From Phaeacidiphilus oryzae TH49 (GTDB taxonomy: Bacteria; Actinomycetota; Actinomycetes; Streptomycetales; Streptomycetaceae): a stretch of 64,000 nt of DNA. The DNA lies in contig NZ_JQMQ01000005.1 in the NCBI RefSeq assembly GCF_000744815.1, positions 6,591,801-6,655,800 on the forward strand, read 5' to 3'. The first letter of the stretch is position 1. Every line of letters starts with the position of its first letter. This document shows positions 44,663 through 53,060 of this stretch, piece by piece. The notes beneath the pieces are model-generated. The model was not told the DNA's origin and ran no database searches. It saw only the letters and a list, made by a program, of their open reading frames with translations. The position numbers were made by a program, and so were the translations under genes.

Positions 44663-45540
44663 TGGCATCCCTGGAGAGCCTGCTGGCAGACCTCCGCCTG
44701 ATTCCCACCGCCCCCTACACCAACGAGGACATCGCAGCCGCGGAGGCTCGGATAAACGCCCGCCTGGCGCGGTGGGTAGCTGCTCCCGAGTCCAAGGCGG
44801 AGCCCGAGCCGGCGGCCCCCGTCCGCTCGGAGACCGGCCGGCCGGGGGGCCGCCGCGAGGACGCGGAGCTGGATCTCGCGGAGCTCTGCCATACCTTCCT
44901 CACCAGCCCGGGCAGTCGCAGAGAGCTTCGGGTGTTCATCGACGACGCCCTGCCCGACTCGGGTGGCGCCCGCATGCTCGGCTGCGTCCTCGCGCTCACC
45001 GGTGGACTGGACGGCGCCCGCTTCTGGTGGCAGTACGCCGCCGGCGCGGGCGACCGGCCGGCCGCCTACTGCCTTGCCCTCTACCACCGCGCGCACGGGG
45101 AGGAGCGCGAGGCGGACTGGTGGAACACATGGAACAGGCAGTACCCGGCCCCGGCCGAGTCCACCGGCGGCGATCTGGAGCAGGCGCGCGCCGACGCCCG
45201 GCAACAGCTCCGGCGGGCGCTGCTCGAACTCGGCATACAGAACGTGCAGAAGCCGCCGACGACCGGCTCGCTGCTACGCGTCCTGCGTCGGCTGCGCGAG
45301 CCAGGGCAACTGCCCGCACGGGGCGCCGTGGCGGCGCTGGTCGCCTACGTTCCCGCTGCGGTGGGCTACCGGGACGAGGACGTCGAACTGCCGCTCCCCG
45401 ACCCGGACTTCCTCGAACGCGTCGAGCAGCTCCTGCTCATCGACGAGGCCGAGGAGGTCCCCGCACCCCCAGAGGGCGACACCCCCGAGCCGCTGCCTGA
45501 GCGTCCCGTCCAGCGCCGCCCGGCGGTCTGCGGACGATGA
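44662..45540 (+). CDS. hypothetical protein, cotranscribed with the sigma factor
   Basis: The 292-residue protein starts MASLESLLADLRLIPTAPYT. It is soluble, acidic and largely helical; the segment RFWWQYAAGAGDRPAAYCLA, then LYHRAHGEEREADWW, resembles Sel1/TPR-like helical pairs. No membrane segment and no HxxxCxxC anti-sigma motif are seen. Its ATG shares a base with the sigma factor stop, so it may be a regulator or effector of that sigma factor. Family unknown to me. Confidence 0.6.
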   Translation: MASLESLLADLRLIPTAPYTNEDIAAAEARINARLARWVAAPESKAEPEPAAPVRSETGRPGGRREDAELDLAELCHTFLTSPGSRRELRVFIDDALPDSGGARMLGCVLALTGGLDGARFWWQYAAGAGDRPAAYCLALYHRAHGEEREADWWNTWNRQYPAPAESTGGDLEQARADARQQLRRALLELGIQNVQKPPTTGSLLRVLRRLREPGQLPARGAVAALVAYVPAAVGYRDEDVELPLPDPDFLERVEQLLLIDEAEEVPAPPEGDTPEPLPERPVQRRPAVCGR

Positions 45541-45690
45541 GATGTGGTCGGCCCCGCAAGCGCCGGCCTCGGCATCAAGGGCATCGGCGAGATCGGCATC
45601 GTCGGCGCTGCCGCTGCCGCTGCCGTCGCCAGCGCCGCCTGGCACGCCAACGGCGTCCGCCGCCGGCACCTTCCACTGCGTCCCGACCGC
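45541..45690 (+). pseudogene. 3' fragment of a molybdopterin-binding hydroxylase subunit
   Basis: Directly after the stop of the preceding gene, frame 1 reads DVVGPASAGLGIKGIGEIGI, then VGAAAAAAVASAAWHANGVR and LPLRPDRI. This is the characteristic C-terminus of xanthine dehydrogenase-type large subunits (KGIGE with the catalytic glutamate, then WHA.GVR, LP.RPDRI). The remaining roughly 700 residues are missing and there is no natural stop. It is a recombination remnant, distinct in sequence from the intact xdhB at 28053. Confidence 0.75.
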
Positions 45691-45891
45691 ATCTCGCAGG
45701 CGACCGAATCAGCCCCGAACGCTCGAGCACTCAGGCGAGTTGAACCCGAACGGCCCGAGCCGCCGGCGTGGACGGTTCGCCGCCCGTCGGCGGCCGCTGT
45801 CACATTCCGAGGGTGTCGGACGTCTTCTGACCGAGCGGGCGTTGCATCGACCGGCGCCTCGAGCTTGGTGGCGCAACAAGGAGTTGACCCA

Positions 45892-47391
45892 GTGCAGGCA
45901 GCAGACAGTACGCGCAGGCGGTGGCTGGTCCTCGCCGTGATCGCGCTCGCGCAGCTGATGGTCGTGCTCGATCTGACCGTGATGAACCTCGCCCTGCCCT
46001 CGGCGCAGACCGCGCTGGGGTTCAGCAGTACCGACCGGCAGTGGGTGGTCACCGCCTACGCCCTCTCCTTCGGCGGGCTGCTGCTCTTCTTCGGCCGGCT
46101 TGCCGATCTGATCGGCCGCAAGACGACCTTCCTGACCGGACTGATCGGCTTCGCCGCCGCCTCAGCCGTCGGCGGAGCCGCGGTCGACTTCCCGATGCTG
46201 GTCTCGGCCCGCGCCTGCCAGGGGGTCTTCGGGGCACTGCTGGCACCGTCCGCGCTGTCACTGCTGGCCACCACCTTCCGCGAACCGAAGGAACGGGCCA
46301 GGGCCTTCGGGGTGTACGGTGCGGTCGCGGCAGCGGGCGGGGGTCTCGGGCTGCTGGTTGGTGGGGCGCTGACCTCCTACCTCTCCTGGCGTTGGTGCAT
46401 GTACATCAATGTCGCTGTAGCAGCCGTCGCGGTTGTGGGTGGCGCACTACTGGTCGACCGTCAGCAGCGGGTGTCCGGCGGACGCCTGGACCTCCCCGGG
46501 GTGTGTCTGGTCTCCAGTGGGATGTTCGCCTTGGTCTACGGCTTCGCCAACGCCGCCTCACACGGCTGGAGCACCCCATCGACGGTGGGCTTCCTCGCGG
46601 CCGGTGCCGTACTGCTGCTGGCCTTCGCGCTGTGGCAATTCCGGGCGGCGCAACCACTCCTGCCACCCCGGTTGGTGCTGGACCGCAACCGCGCCGGCGC
46701 GTATCTCACCGTGCTGGTCCTGGGCGCCGGAACCTTCGGTGTCTTCCTCTTCCTGGTCTACTTCATGCAGTCGACGCTGGGCTACTCGCCGATCCGCTCG
46801 GGCATCGCGCTGCTGCCGATGGTGGTAGTCAGCGGCATCATCGCCACCCTGGGCAACACCAGGCTGCTGCCCAGGTTCGGCCCCAAGCCGATGGTGATCG
46901 CAGGTCTGCTGCTGGATTCGGCCGGGATGGTCTGGCTGACCCGGATCGGCGTGCACTCCGGCTATGCCGGGGCGCTGCTCGGCCCGATCCTGGTGACCGG
47001 CGCCGGAATGGGCCTGGTCTTCGGCGTGATCGCTGCCACCGGCACCTACGGCGTGGAGCCGCGGGACGCCGGAGTCGCCTCGGCGAGCATCAACACCGGG
47101 CAGCAGCTGGGCGGTTCGATCGGTACCGCCCTGCTCAACACCATCGCCGCAGGCGCCGCGGGCGGCTATCTGGTCGCCCACGTGCACGGCCGTCCGACCC
47201 CGCAGCTCCTGCAGGCCGCGGCCGTGCACAGCTACACCACGGTCTTCTGGTGGTGCGCCGCGATCTTCGCGGCGGGCGCGATCCTCTGCGGCGCCCTCCT
47301 TCGCCGGGGGCCGTTGACCGGCCCGGCCCCGCTGCCCGCGGGGCAGGCCACCCCCACGGTTCAGCCGACCGGGCGCCCGGTCAGAAGGTAG
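45892..47391 (+). CDS. MFS drug efflux transporter, DHA2 (14-TM)
   Basis: The 499-residue membrane protein begins VQAADSTRRRWLVLAVIALA; helix 1 carries LDLTVMNLALPSAQ. Motif A is in GRLADLIGRKTTFL, and the helix 5 motif region is VYGAVAAAGGGLGLLVGGAL. Fourteen hydrophobic segments fit the EmrB/QacA group of proton-driven multidrug exporters. GTG 45892 follows AACAAGGAG. The gene is isolated among IS remnants and has no regulator next to it. Substrate unknown; it may protect against an antibiotic. Confidence 0.88.
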   Translation: MQAADSTRRRWLVLAVIALAQLMVVLDLTVMNLALPSAQTALGFSSTDRQWVVTAYALSFGGLLLFFGRLADLIGRKTTFLTGLIGFAAASAVGGAAVDFPMLVSARACQGVFGALLAPSALSLLATTFREPKERARAFGVYGAVAAAGGGLGLLVGGALTSYLSWRWCMYINVAVAAVAVVGGALLVDRQQRVSGGRLDLPGVCLVSSGMFALVYGFANAASHGWSTPSTVGFLAAGAVLLLAFALWQFRAAQPLLPPRLVLDRNRAGAYLTVLVLGAGTFGVFLFLVYFMQSTLGYSPIRSGIALLPMVVVSGIIATLGNTRLLPRFGPKPMVIAGLLLDSAGMVWLTRIGVHSGYAGALLGPILVTGAGMGLVFGVIAATGTYGVEPRDAGVASASINTGQQLGGSIGTALLNTIAAGAAGGYLVAHVHGRPTPQLLQAAAVHSYTTVFWWCAAIFAAGAILCGALLRRGPLTGPAPLPAGQATPTVQPTGRPVRR

Positions 47392-47929
47392 TGGGTTCAG
47401 GGTGGCCTGCCGGTGAGCCGCGGCTCGGTGAAGCCGACGTGGGCGCGGTGCACCGGCGCTCCGCCGCACAGCACTTCGCGTTGGAAATGGGCGCGGCCCC
47501 GGTGGTGGTGGCCGGCAGGAGGACCGGACCGAGACCCAAGCCATTCGACGCGTCGCCGAGGCCCGCACGCCACGGGAGCCAACCGTGGAGCAAAGGAAAG
47601 TGTCCGAGGTGGGAGTCGACCAGTAAGCCCACCTGCTGGCGCGGCAGACGACGCTGCGGGTCGGGGCCTGATCGGTGAACTTGTCGTCGTCGGCACCGTG
47701 TCAGGGGAGGGTGGTGTCCAGAGACGGGCATGTGTCGCAGGTTCCTCAAGACTGGTTCTGGATCACTTTTGGTGCCAGGGCCACGGAGCGTCACTGCAAC
47801 CGAGATCATGAACGGTCGTGGCTCACGCTCTCCTCCGCGACCTCTGGTTCCACCACACCGACGACGTCGCACTCCGCACCATCACCCCGCGTGGAGTATG
47901 CGGATGGAGGAGGCCGGCGGCGAACGTGT
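47392..47929. other. 538-bp region without a recognised gene
   Basis: Between the MFS stop and the IS5 remnant there are only patchwork ORFs. One minus-strand frame ending at 47397 looks protein-like at its end (REVLCGGAPVHRAHVGFTEP) but matches no family I can name. The stretch is probably a mosaic of old insertion junctions. Confidence 0.4.
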
Positions 47930-48429
47930 GCAATGCCGGGACCTGGTCTCTCTGGACCGCGGCGATCCACGCCGTCGTGGGCGCCGACTCGCGCGGCTTC
48001 GACGGCGGCAAGGAGATCAATGGCCGCAAGCGCCACCTGGTCGTCGACTGCCTCGGCCTGCTGCTCGCCGTGCTGGTCACCCCCGCCTCGACCACCGACC
48101 GCGACGCCGCGCACGCCATGCTGCCACCCCTGCGCGCCCGGTTCTTCCGCTTGAAGCTCATCTGGGCGGACGGCAGCTACAGCGGGGCTCTGGTGGACTG
48201 GGCCGCCACCGCACTGCGGCTGGCGCTTCGGGTCGTCAAGCGCACGGAGGCCACGGCGGGTTTCCAGGTGCTGCCGCGTCGTTGGGTGATCGAACGCACC
48301 AACGGGTGGCTGATGCGCACCCGCCGGCTGGCCCGCGACTACGAGCGCACCACCGCGACAGCCGAGGCGATGATCTACTGGTCGATGACCGCGCTCATGA
48401 TCCGCCGCCTGGCCCGACGCGCGCGCTGA
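47930..48429 (+). pseudogene. IS5 family transposase, 5' truncated
   Basis: The reading frame ending at 48429 carries VGADSRGFDGGKEINGRKRH, then LVVDCLGLLLAVLVTPAS, LIWADGSY with the second DDE aspartate, and RRWVIERTNGWLMRTRRLAR with the glutamate. The N-terminal third with the first aspartate is absent; upstream codons from 47818 do not resemble a transposase. It is a remnant. Its 3' end overlaps the stop of the convergent coiled-coil gene. Confidence 0.8.
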
Positions 48430-48895
48430 AGCGGCCGTCCGGCTCCTTGACCAGCCAGTCCCGCTCGGTCATCCGCCGCGACTTGGCGCGCACCCGCTCC
48501 ACCCGGGCCGCGGTGGTCTCCCAGCCCAGCCGGGCAGCGATCTGACGGCAGTTCGGCGGCCCGACCCCCTCCCTCGCCACCGCCTCGAGCGCCCCGATGA
48601 TCCGCTGGTAGTCCGGGGCGAGCACCGCCGGCTCCACGCCGGGCCGCCGCTGGGGCACGGTCGTGCCCGGCGCTGCGGCAGCAACCGCCCCCGCGCCCTG
48701 CGACGGCGGAGCATCCTTCGTCTGGGCCTCGGCCAGCGCCGCCGAGAACTCCTCCTTGGCGATCACCGCCCGCTCGCAGGCCCGCTCGGCCTCTGCCAGT
48801 GCTGCAGCGGCACGCTCCGCCTCCTCGCGGCACTCCTCCAGGCGCCGACGCGCACCCAGCTCCCGCTCCTCCAGCAGTCCCATGGGCGACGGCAT
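48395..48895 (-). CDS. coiled-coil/winged-helix hypothetical protein of IS-rich regions
   Basis: The 166-residue protein starts MPSPMGLLEERELGARRRLE and runs into an Ala/Glu/Arg-rich coiled coil to about residue 60. The C-terminal half, LAPDYQRIIGALEAVAREGV, then PPNCRQIAARLGWETTAARV, looks like a helix-turn-helix. I recall similar proteins next to transposase genes in Streptomyces but know no function. ATG 48895 is chosen because GGAGGACCGG precedes it; a GTG at 48907 is possible. Its stop lies 35 bp inside the convergent transposase remnant. Confidence 0.65.
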   Translation of the reverse strand: MPSPMGLLEERELGARRRLEECREEAERAAAALAEAERACERAVIAKEEFSAALAEAQTKDAPPSQGAGAVAAAAPGTTVPQRRPGVEPAVLAPDYQRIIGALEAVAREGVGPPNCRQIAARLGWETTAARVERVRAKSRRMTERDWLVKEPDGRFSARVGPGGGS

Positions 48896-48984
48896 CCGGT
48901 CCTCCACCAGCGCGGCGACACAACGCCGTCATTTCTGACACCCGACCACCCGCACCATGCCTGACCTGCAGAAATCAAGAGACC

Positions 48985-49140
48985 ATGTCCGAATTGATAA
49001 CGGCCTCTGACCCCGTGCACCTCATCCGGACCCTGAGACGCAGCGCCCGCGAGATCCAGTACCGCAGCGACCTCATCGACGGCTGCCTCGCCGAAACAGG
49101 ACTCGCCATCACGACATCACGACCGCAAGGTCAGTAACCC
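48985..49140 (+). pseudogene. IS630 transposase 3' remnant with right end
   Basis: The frame reads LIRTLRRSAREIQYRSDLID, then GCLAETGLAITT, matching the C-terminus of the IS630 transposase at 41172-42235 (VRRGLRQLQYRHDVLDGCLT). It ends with ACGACATCACGACCGCAAGGTCAGTA, wait-free match to the right terminal repeat of that element in its outer GTCAGTA. The rest of the element is gone. Confidence 0.7.
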
Positions 49141-49207
49141 GAGGCTGATACAGGTCATGGGCATTGCTCTGACCCTGTTTTGTCGCAGGCGTGTTCGGGG
49201 TGCGTCG

Positions 49208-49669
49208 TCAGGGGCTGCTGATGCGCAGTACGACGGAATGTCCGGTGACGCGCAGGAGTTCCAGTCGCACGCCAGGGGCGTAGCCGAGGTCGCCGTAGGT
49301 CTGGCCCATGATCAGCCAGCCGTCGTGGGCGATGCTGCCGTCGGTGTCGAACTCGTCGTAGATCAGGGACGGGTTTGGTGGGGTGAGGTTCACCGAGGTG
49401 ATTCGAATGCCGCTCACGCCCCCGGTCCCACCGAGCGGGATCTGGGCCGGGCCGGCGACGGCGACCTCACAGTGCGCGTCGGCGCAGGCACGGTAGTCCG
49501 TCCTGTCGGCGGCAGGCGGACCGTCGCTGAGAGTGGGGGTGTCCGACGTCGGCACCGAGACTGGGGCCGTGGAATGTGCTGAGGCTGAGCAGCCCGTGAG
49601 CGCGAGGGCGCCCAGGAGCAGCGCCCAGGGTGGAGGCGGCCGGTGGCCCCGGGGGCGAGGATCGCTCAT
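49208..49669 (-). CDS. small lipoprotein, function unknown
   Basis: The 153-residue protein has a lipoprotein signal: RPPPPWALLLGALALTGCSA, with the lipobox LTGC at residues 24-27. After a Ser/Thr/Pro linker there is a small globular domain with a Cys pair (ACADAHCEVAV) and GIRITSVNLTPPNPSLIYDE. It is likely anchored to the outer face of the membrane. Its ATG overlaps the stop of the upstream gene (ATGA), so the two form an operon. No known family. Confidence 0.7.
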   Translation of the reverse strand: MSDPRPRGHRPPPPWALLLGALALTGCSASAHSTAPVSVPTSDTPTLSDGPPAADRTDYRACADAHCEVAVAGPAQIPLGGTGGVSGIRITSVNLTPPNPSLIYDEFDTDGSIAHDGWLIMGQTYGDLGYAPGVRLELLRVTGHSVVLRISSP

Positions 49670-50595
49670 GCGCCAGGGGGTGGGAGGCGTGAGCGCCAGC
49701 GGGGCAGGCCTTCCGCGTCCAGCGGAACGTGGGCTTCCCCGGCGTGCCCAGCGAGTACGACGGCGTCTCCGCCGGGGTCGGCTGCGGTCTCGGGGGCGGA
49801 TTTCGCTGCCGGCGTTACCTGCACCTGCTCCACGGGGACGGAGCTGATCCGCGGGTGTTCGCGTTCGGCGGAGTCGGACTCAGCCACCCATACCCGGTCC
49901 CCGTCCAGCACCAGGCAGGTCACCCGGGCATTGTCCTGGCCGGAGCGGCGGGTGGCGAGCACGTCCTCGGGCAGTACGCCGAACTCATGCGACCAGGCCA
50001 CCCGGAAGAGCGGCGCGGACGGGGCCTTGGGCAATGGCGTGACCTCCAGCCCGCCCTCCGGCATCGCGCCGTCCGGGGCGGTCACCAGCGCGCCGATGTC
50101 CAGGGCCACGGCCTCCACGAGATCCGCCAAGTCCGCTTCGGCCCCTTCCGGGGCGCCCGGGGAGAGCACCACGCCCCAGGAGGCCCGTGCGCCGGGCCGC
50201 CACGGGACGTAGCTCACCACCGCCTGGACGCCTGCGACCTCGACGCGGCGGTGGCACATCGGCATGGCGAGCAAGCTGCTGCGCAGAGCCGCGCGCACCG
50301 CACCGGTGGTGCCGCGGTTCTCGCCGATCGCCACCCGTTCCCCGTCGCTCAAGGTGATGTCGAGCGCGCCGCCGTGCACCAGAGAAGCGATCCGGGTCAG
50401 ACCGATCTGTCGCACCTCGGCCGCGCCCGTGGCGACGTACAGTCGGCGTTCGCCCATCATCAGCCCGGCGGTCCCGCCGTCCGGCAGTCGCCCGACGTCC
50501 CTGGCCAACAGCCTCTCACCGGCGGTCAGATGAGCACGGAAACGCCGCTGAAGGATACGCAACCCCAGCCCCATGAAACCCACCATAGACGACAT
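49666..50595 (-). CDS. hypothetical protein, cotranscribed with a lipoprotein
   Basis: The 309-residue protein begins MSSMVGFMGLGLRILQRRFR. It has no clear membrane segment and contains repeated beta-rich segments such as GLMMGERRLYVATGAAEVRQ and VTCLVLDGDRVWVAESDSAE. These resemble PH-like small domains, but I cannot assign a family. It probably works with the lipoprotein it overlaps. Start choice between 50595 and 50586 is open because no good ribosome binding site is visible. Confidence 0.55.
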   Translation of the reverse strand: MSSMVGFMGLGLRILQRRFRAHLTAGERLLARDVGRLPDGGTAGLMMGERRLYVATGAAEVRQIGLTRIASLVHGGALDITLSDGERVAIGENRGTTGAVRAALRSSLLAMPMCHRRVEVAGVQAVVSYVPWRPGARASWGVVLSPGAPEGAEADLADLVEAVALDIGALVTAPDGAMPEGGLEVTPLPKAPSAPLFRVAWSHEFGVLPEDVLATRRSGQDNARVTCLVLDGDRVWVAESDSAEREHPRISSVPVEQVQVTPAAKSAPETAADPGGDAVVLAGHAGEAHVPLDAEGLPRWRSRLPPPGA

Positions 50596-50795
50596 CGGAG
50601 CAATGATCTCCAGTGGACCTGAACCCGCGTCAGAACGGGGCCTCGCAGGTTGGAGCTGTCTTCGACATTAGGGCCGGGTTTCCAGCCGCGCCAGGTGCCG
50701 ATTCCGTCCAGGCCGTCTCGGGTCTGCGTAAGAGGTCGTTTCATCCTTCTGTTTCATCCCTGAATATGGCTTTCATGTGCTGGTGTCGGGTCGCG

Positions 50796-51623
50796 TCAGG
50801 AGATGGTGTTCTCGCCGGTAAGGCGGCGGGCCATGAGGTCGGTCATGGCAAGATGGATCATGGCTTCGGAGCGGGTGGGGAGGGTTTCGTAGTCGCGGGC
50901 CAGGCGGCGGTGCAGCATCAGCCAGCCGTAGGTCCGCTCGACCGTCCAGCGTTTCGGGATCGGGGTGAATCCTCTTGTTTCGGGGACGCGTTGAACGATT
51001 TCGAGGTCGATGCCGAGGGTGGCGGCGTAATCGATGAAGTGCTTGCGGTAGCCGCCGTCGACCCAGACCTTGCGCAGACCGGGATGGTCGGTGGCGGCCT
51101 GCTCGAGCAGGGTGCGGCCGGCGGTGAAGTCCTGCACGCTGGCCGCGGTGACCAGCACGGCCAGCAGCAGCCCGAGCGTGTCGGTGAGGATGCTGCGCCT
51201 GGGGCCCACGATTTTCTTGCCCGCGTCGTTGCCCTGGCTCACGGTGGGGACGCTAGTGGAGGTCTTGACGCTCTGCGTGTCGATGACGCAGGCCGACGGG
51301 TGGCGGTGCCTGCCCTCCCGTAGGCGCACCAGCTCCGGCAGCAGGCCGCCCAACTGGGCGAAGACGCCGTCCTTCTGCCACCGAGCGAAGTAGCCGTAGA
51401 CGCTTTGATGCGGCGGGAAGTCGTGCGGGAGATAGGCCCACTGGCAGCCGGTGCGGTCCACATGCAGGATCGCGTTCATGATCTCGCGCAGGTCATGCCT
51501 CGGCGGCCGGCCGAAGTCCAGGGCCCGCCCGCGGCGCTCAAAGCGCCACGCGGACAGCACCGGCTCGATCAACTCCCTGCGGGCATCGGACAGATCACTC
51601 GGATACGCGCGTCGTTCCGTCAT
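50796..51623 (-). CDS. IS5 family transposase (intact)
   Basis: The 275-residue protein begins MTERRAYPSDLSDARRELIE and carries the IS5-type N-domain (RHDLREIMNAILHVDRTGCQ, then WAYLPHDFPP). The DDE residues are in CVIDTQSVKTS, VWVDGGYR and RWTVERTYGWL. Length and all three catalytic residues are intact, so it may be active. Terminal inverted repeats could not be fixed with confidence. It is inserted next to the 49666-50595 gene and beside an IS3 element. Confidence 0.88.
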   Translation of the reverse strand: MTERRAYPSDLSDARRELIEPVLSAWRFERRGRALDFGRPPRHDLREIMNAILHVDRTGCQWAYLPHDFPPHQSVYGYFARWQKDGVFAQLGGLLPELVRLREGRHRHPSACVIDTQSVKTSTSVPTVSQGNDAGKKIVGPRRSILTDTLGLLLAVLVTAASVQDFTAGRTLLEQAATDHPGLRKVWVDGGYRKHFIDYAATLGIDLEIVQRVPETRGFTPIPKRWTVERTYGWLMLHRRLARDYETLPTRSEAMIHLAMTDLMARRLTGENTIS

Positions 51624-51790
51624 GCCCTGGGCATATCGCCGCCCGGGGGCGTGCGCCCAGGCGCGCATCGCACCTTCTCGAAGCACAGGACAGAGCCGGG
51701 CGTCCTGGAATGAGACAGGCGCAAGCCGACGCCCGCCCCAGCTGCCACAAACACCGTACTAGCTGTATTGCCCACCAGCGTTGTTGACGG

Positions 51791-53036
51791 TGAGCTGTCC
51801 CGAGTTTCGTAGAGTCCGGTGGTGGTGGTTCAGGCGGACTGCGGGGTTTGCTCCTTGCTCTGCCAGAAGGCTTGCTCGTACTCGGCGGGGGGCACGTAGT
51901 CGAGCGCGGAGTGGAGGCGTTCTTCGTTATACCACGTGACCCACTGGAAGATCGCCCGCTCGACCTGGGCGACGTCTTTCCATGGGCCCTGCATCTCGAT
52001 CAGTTCGGCCTTGAACGTGCCGTTCAGCGCCTCGGCCATCGCGTTGTCGTAGCTGTCCGCGACGGAACCGACCGAGGCGGAGGCCCCGATGTCGGCAAGC
52101 CGGTCGGTGTACCGAATTGATACATATTGAGGCCCTCTGTCGCTGTGGTGGACGAGCCCGGAGTCCTTCTTGATCCTCCGCCGCCACAGCGCCATCTCCA
52201 GCGCGTCCAGCGGCAGTTCGGTCCGCATGTGGTTCGAGACCTGCCAACCGACGATCATCCTGGAATGCACGTCCAGCACGAACGCCACATACGCCCACCC
52301 GGACCAAGTGCGCACATACGTCATGTCCGCCACCCACAGCCGGTCCGGGCCGGCCGCGGGGAAGTGGCGGTCGACCAGGTCCGGCGGACGCGGCTCCGAC
52401 GGCTCCGGCACCGTGGTACGTCGCCGCTGCCCGCGGATGACCCCTTGTATGCTCAGCTCGGCCATCAGCCGCTCGACGGTGCAGCGGGCCGCGGCCACGC
52501 CCCGGCGCCCGAGCGCGCGGGTGATCCGCCGGGCCCCATAGGTGCCGCCGGATTCCGCGTGGATCTCCTCGATCAGCGGCAGCAGCTGCTCGTCGCGCAG
52601 TCGGCGGGCCGACTTCGGCCGGCTCTTGCGGGCGAAATACGTCGAGGGCGACAGGTCCAGCACCCGGCAGACGGGATCGACCCCGAGGCCCTTCTCACGC
52701 AGGTGGTCGATCACCTGCTCGGCCTCGTCCGGGGACGGTCGATCTCCTGGGCAAAAAACACCGAGGCGGCTTTCAGGATCTCGTTCGCCCGCCTCAACTC
52801 GGCGTTCTCCACCCGCGTCAGCCTCGGCCGGGCGGACCCAGTTGCGCAGGGCCTCCTTGTGGATGCCCAGGTCGCGGGCGACGTGCGCAACGGGACGGCC
52901 GGTGGAGCGGACCTCGCGGATCGCGCGCTCCCGCAGCTCGTCCGGGTACTTTCGTGGTGCTGGCACAGCTCGTGGATCTCCTCACGCCAAGATCATAGAC
53001 CTGGCTTCGAGGACTCTACGAAACCGAAACAGCTCA
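51791..53036 (-). mobile_element. IS3 family insertion sequence
   Basis: Terminal inverted repeats are clear: TGAGCTGTCCCGAGTTTCGT at 51791 onward and the complement of TGAGCTGTTTCGGTTTCGTA ending at 53036, both continuing AGAGTCC. They differ by a few bases and one indel. No clean 3-bp target duplication is seen. Confidence 0.82.
51830..52966 (-). CDS. IS3 family transposase, orfA and orfB fused by an internal deletion
   Basis: The 378-residue frame starts with the OrfA helix-turn-helix (MPAPRKYPDELRERAIREVR, then RDLGIHKEALRNWV) and ends with the OrfB rve integrase domain: RLWVADMTYVRTWSGWAYVA (D), HHSDRGPQYVS (D) and GSVADSYDNAMAEALNGTFK (E). Between them about 35 residues (AGGERRVEAGERDPE onward) are out of frame. 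The alternative frame of the same DNA encodes the expected leucine zipper VENAELRRANEILKAAS and ends at its own stop. A short deletion therefore joined OrfA and OrfB directly, at the cost of the zipper. Activity is doubtful. Confidence 0.82.
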   Translation of the reverse strand: MPAPRKYPDELRERAIREVRSTGRPVAHVARDLGIHKEALRNWVRPAEADAGGERRVEAGERDPESRLGVFCPGDRPSPDEAEQVIDHLREKGLGVDPVCRVLDLSPSTYFARKSRPKSARRLRDEQLLPLIEEIHAESGGTYGARRITRALGRRGVAAARCTVERLMAELSIQGVIRGQRRRTTVPEPSEPRPPDLVDRHFPAAGPDRLWVADMTYVRTWSGWAYVAFVLDVHSRMIVGWQVSNHMRTELPLDALEMALWRRRIKKDSGLVHHSDRGPQYVSIRYTDRLADIGASASVGSVADSYDNAMAEALNGTFKAELIEMQGPWKDVAQVERAIFQWVTWYNEERLHSALDYVPPAEYEQAFWQSKEQTPQSA

Positions 53037-53060
53037 GTGTGACGGTCTATCGGGGGGTGT

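Noticed and set aside
50700-51760. Terminal inverted repeats of the intact IS5 element
   Set aside because: Candidate ends (GTTTCATCC on the left, GTCTCATTCC on the right) match too poorly to set boundaries.
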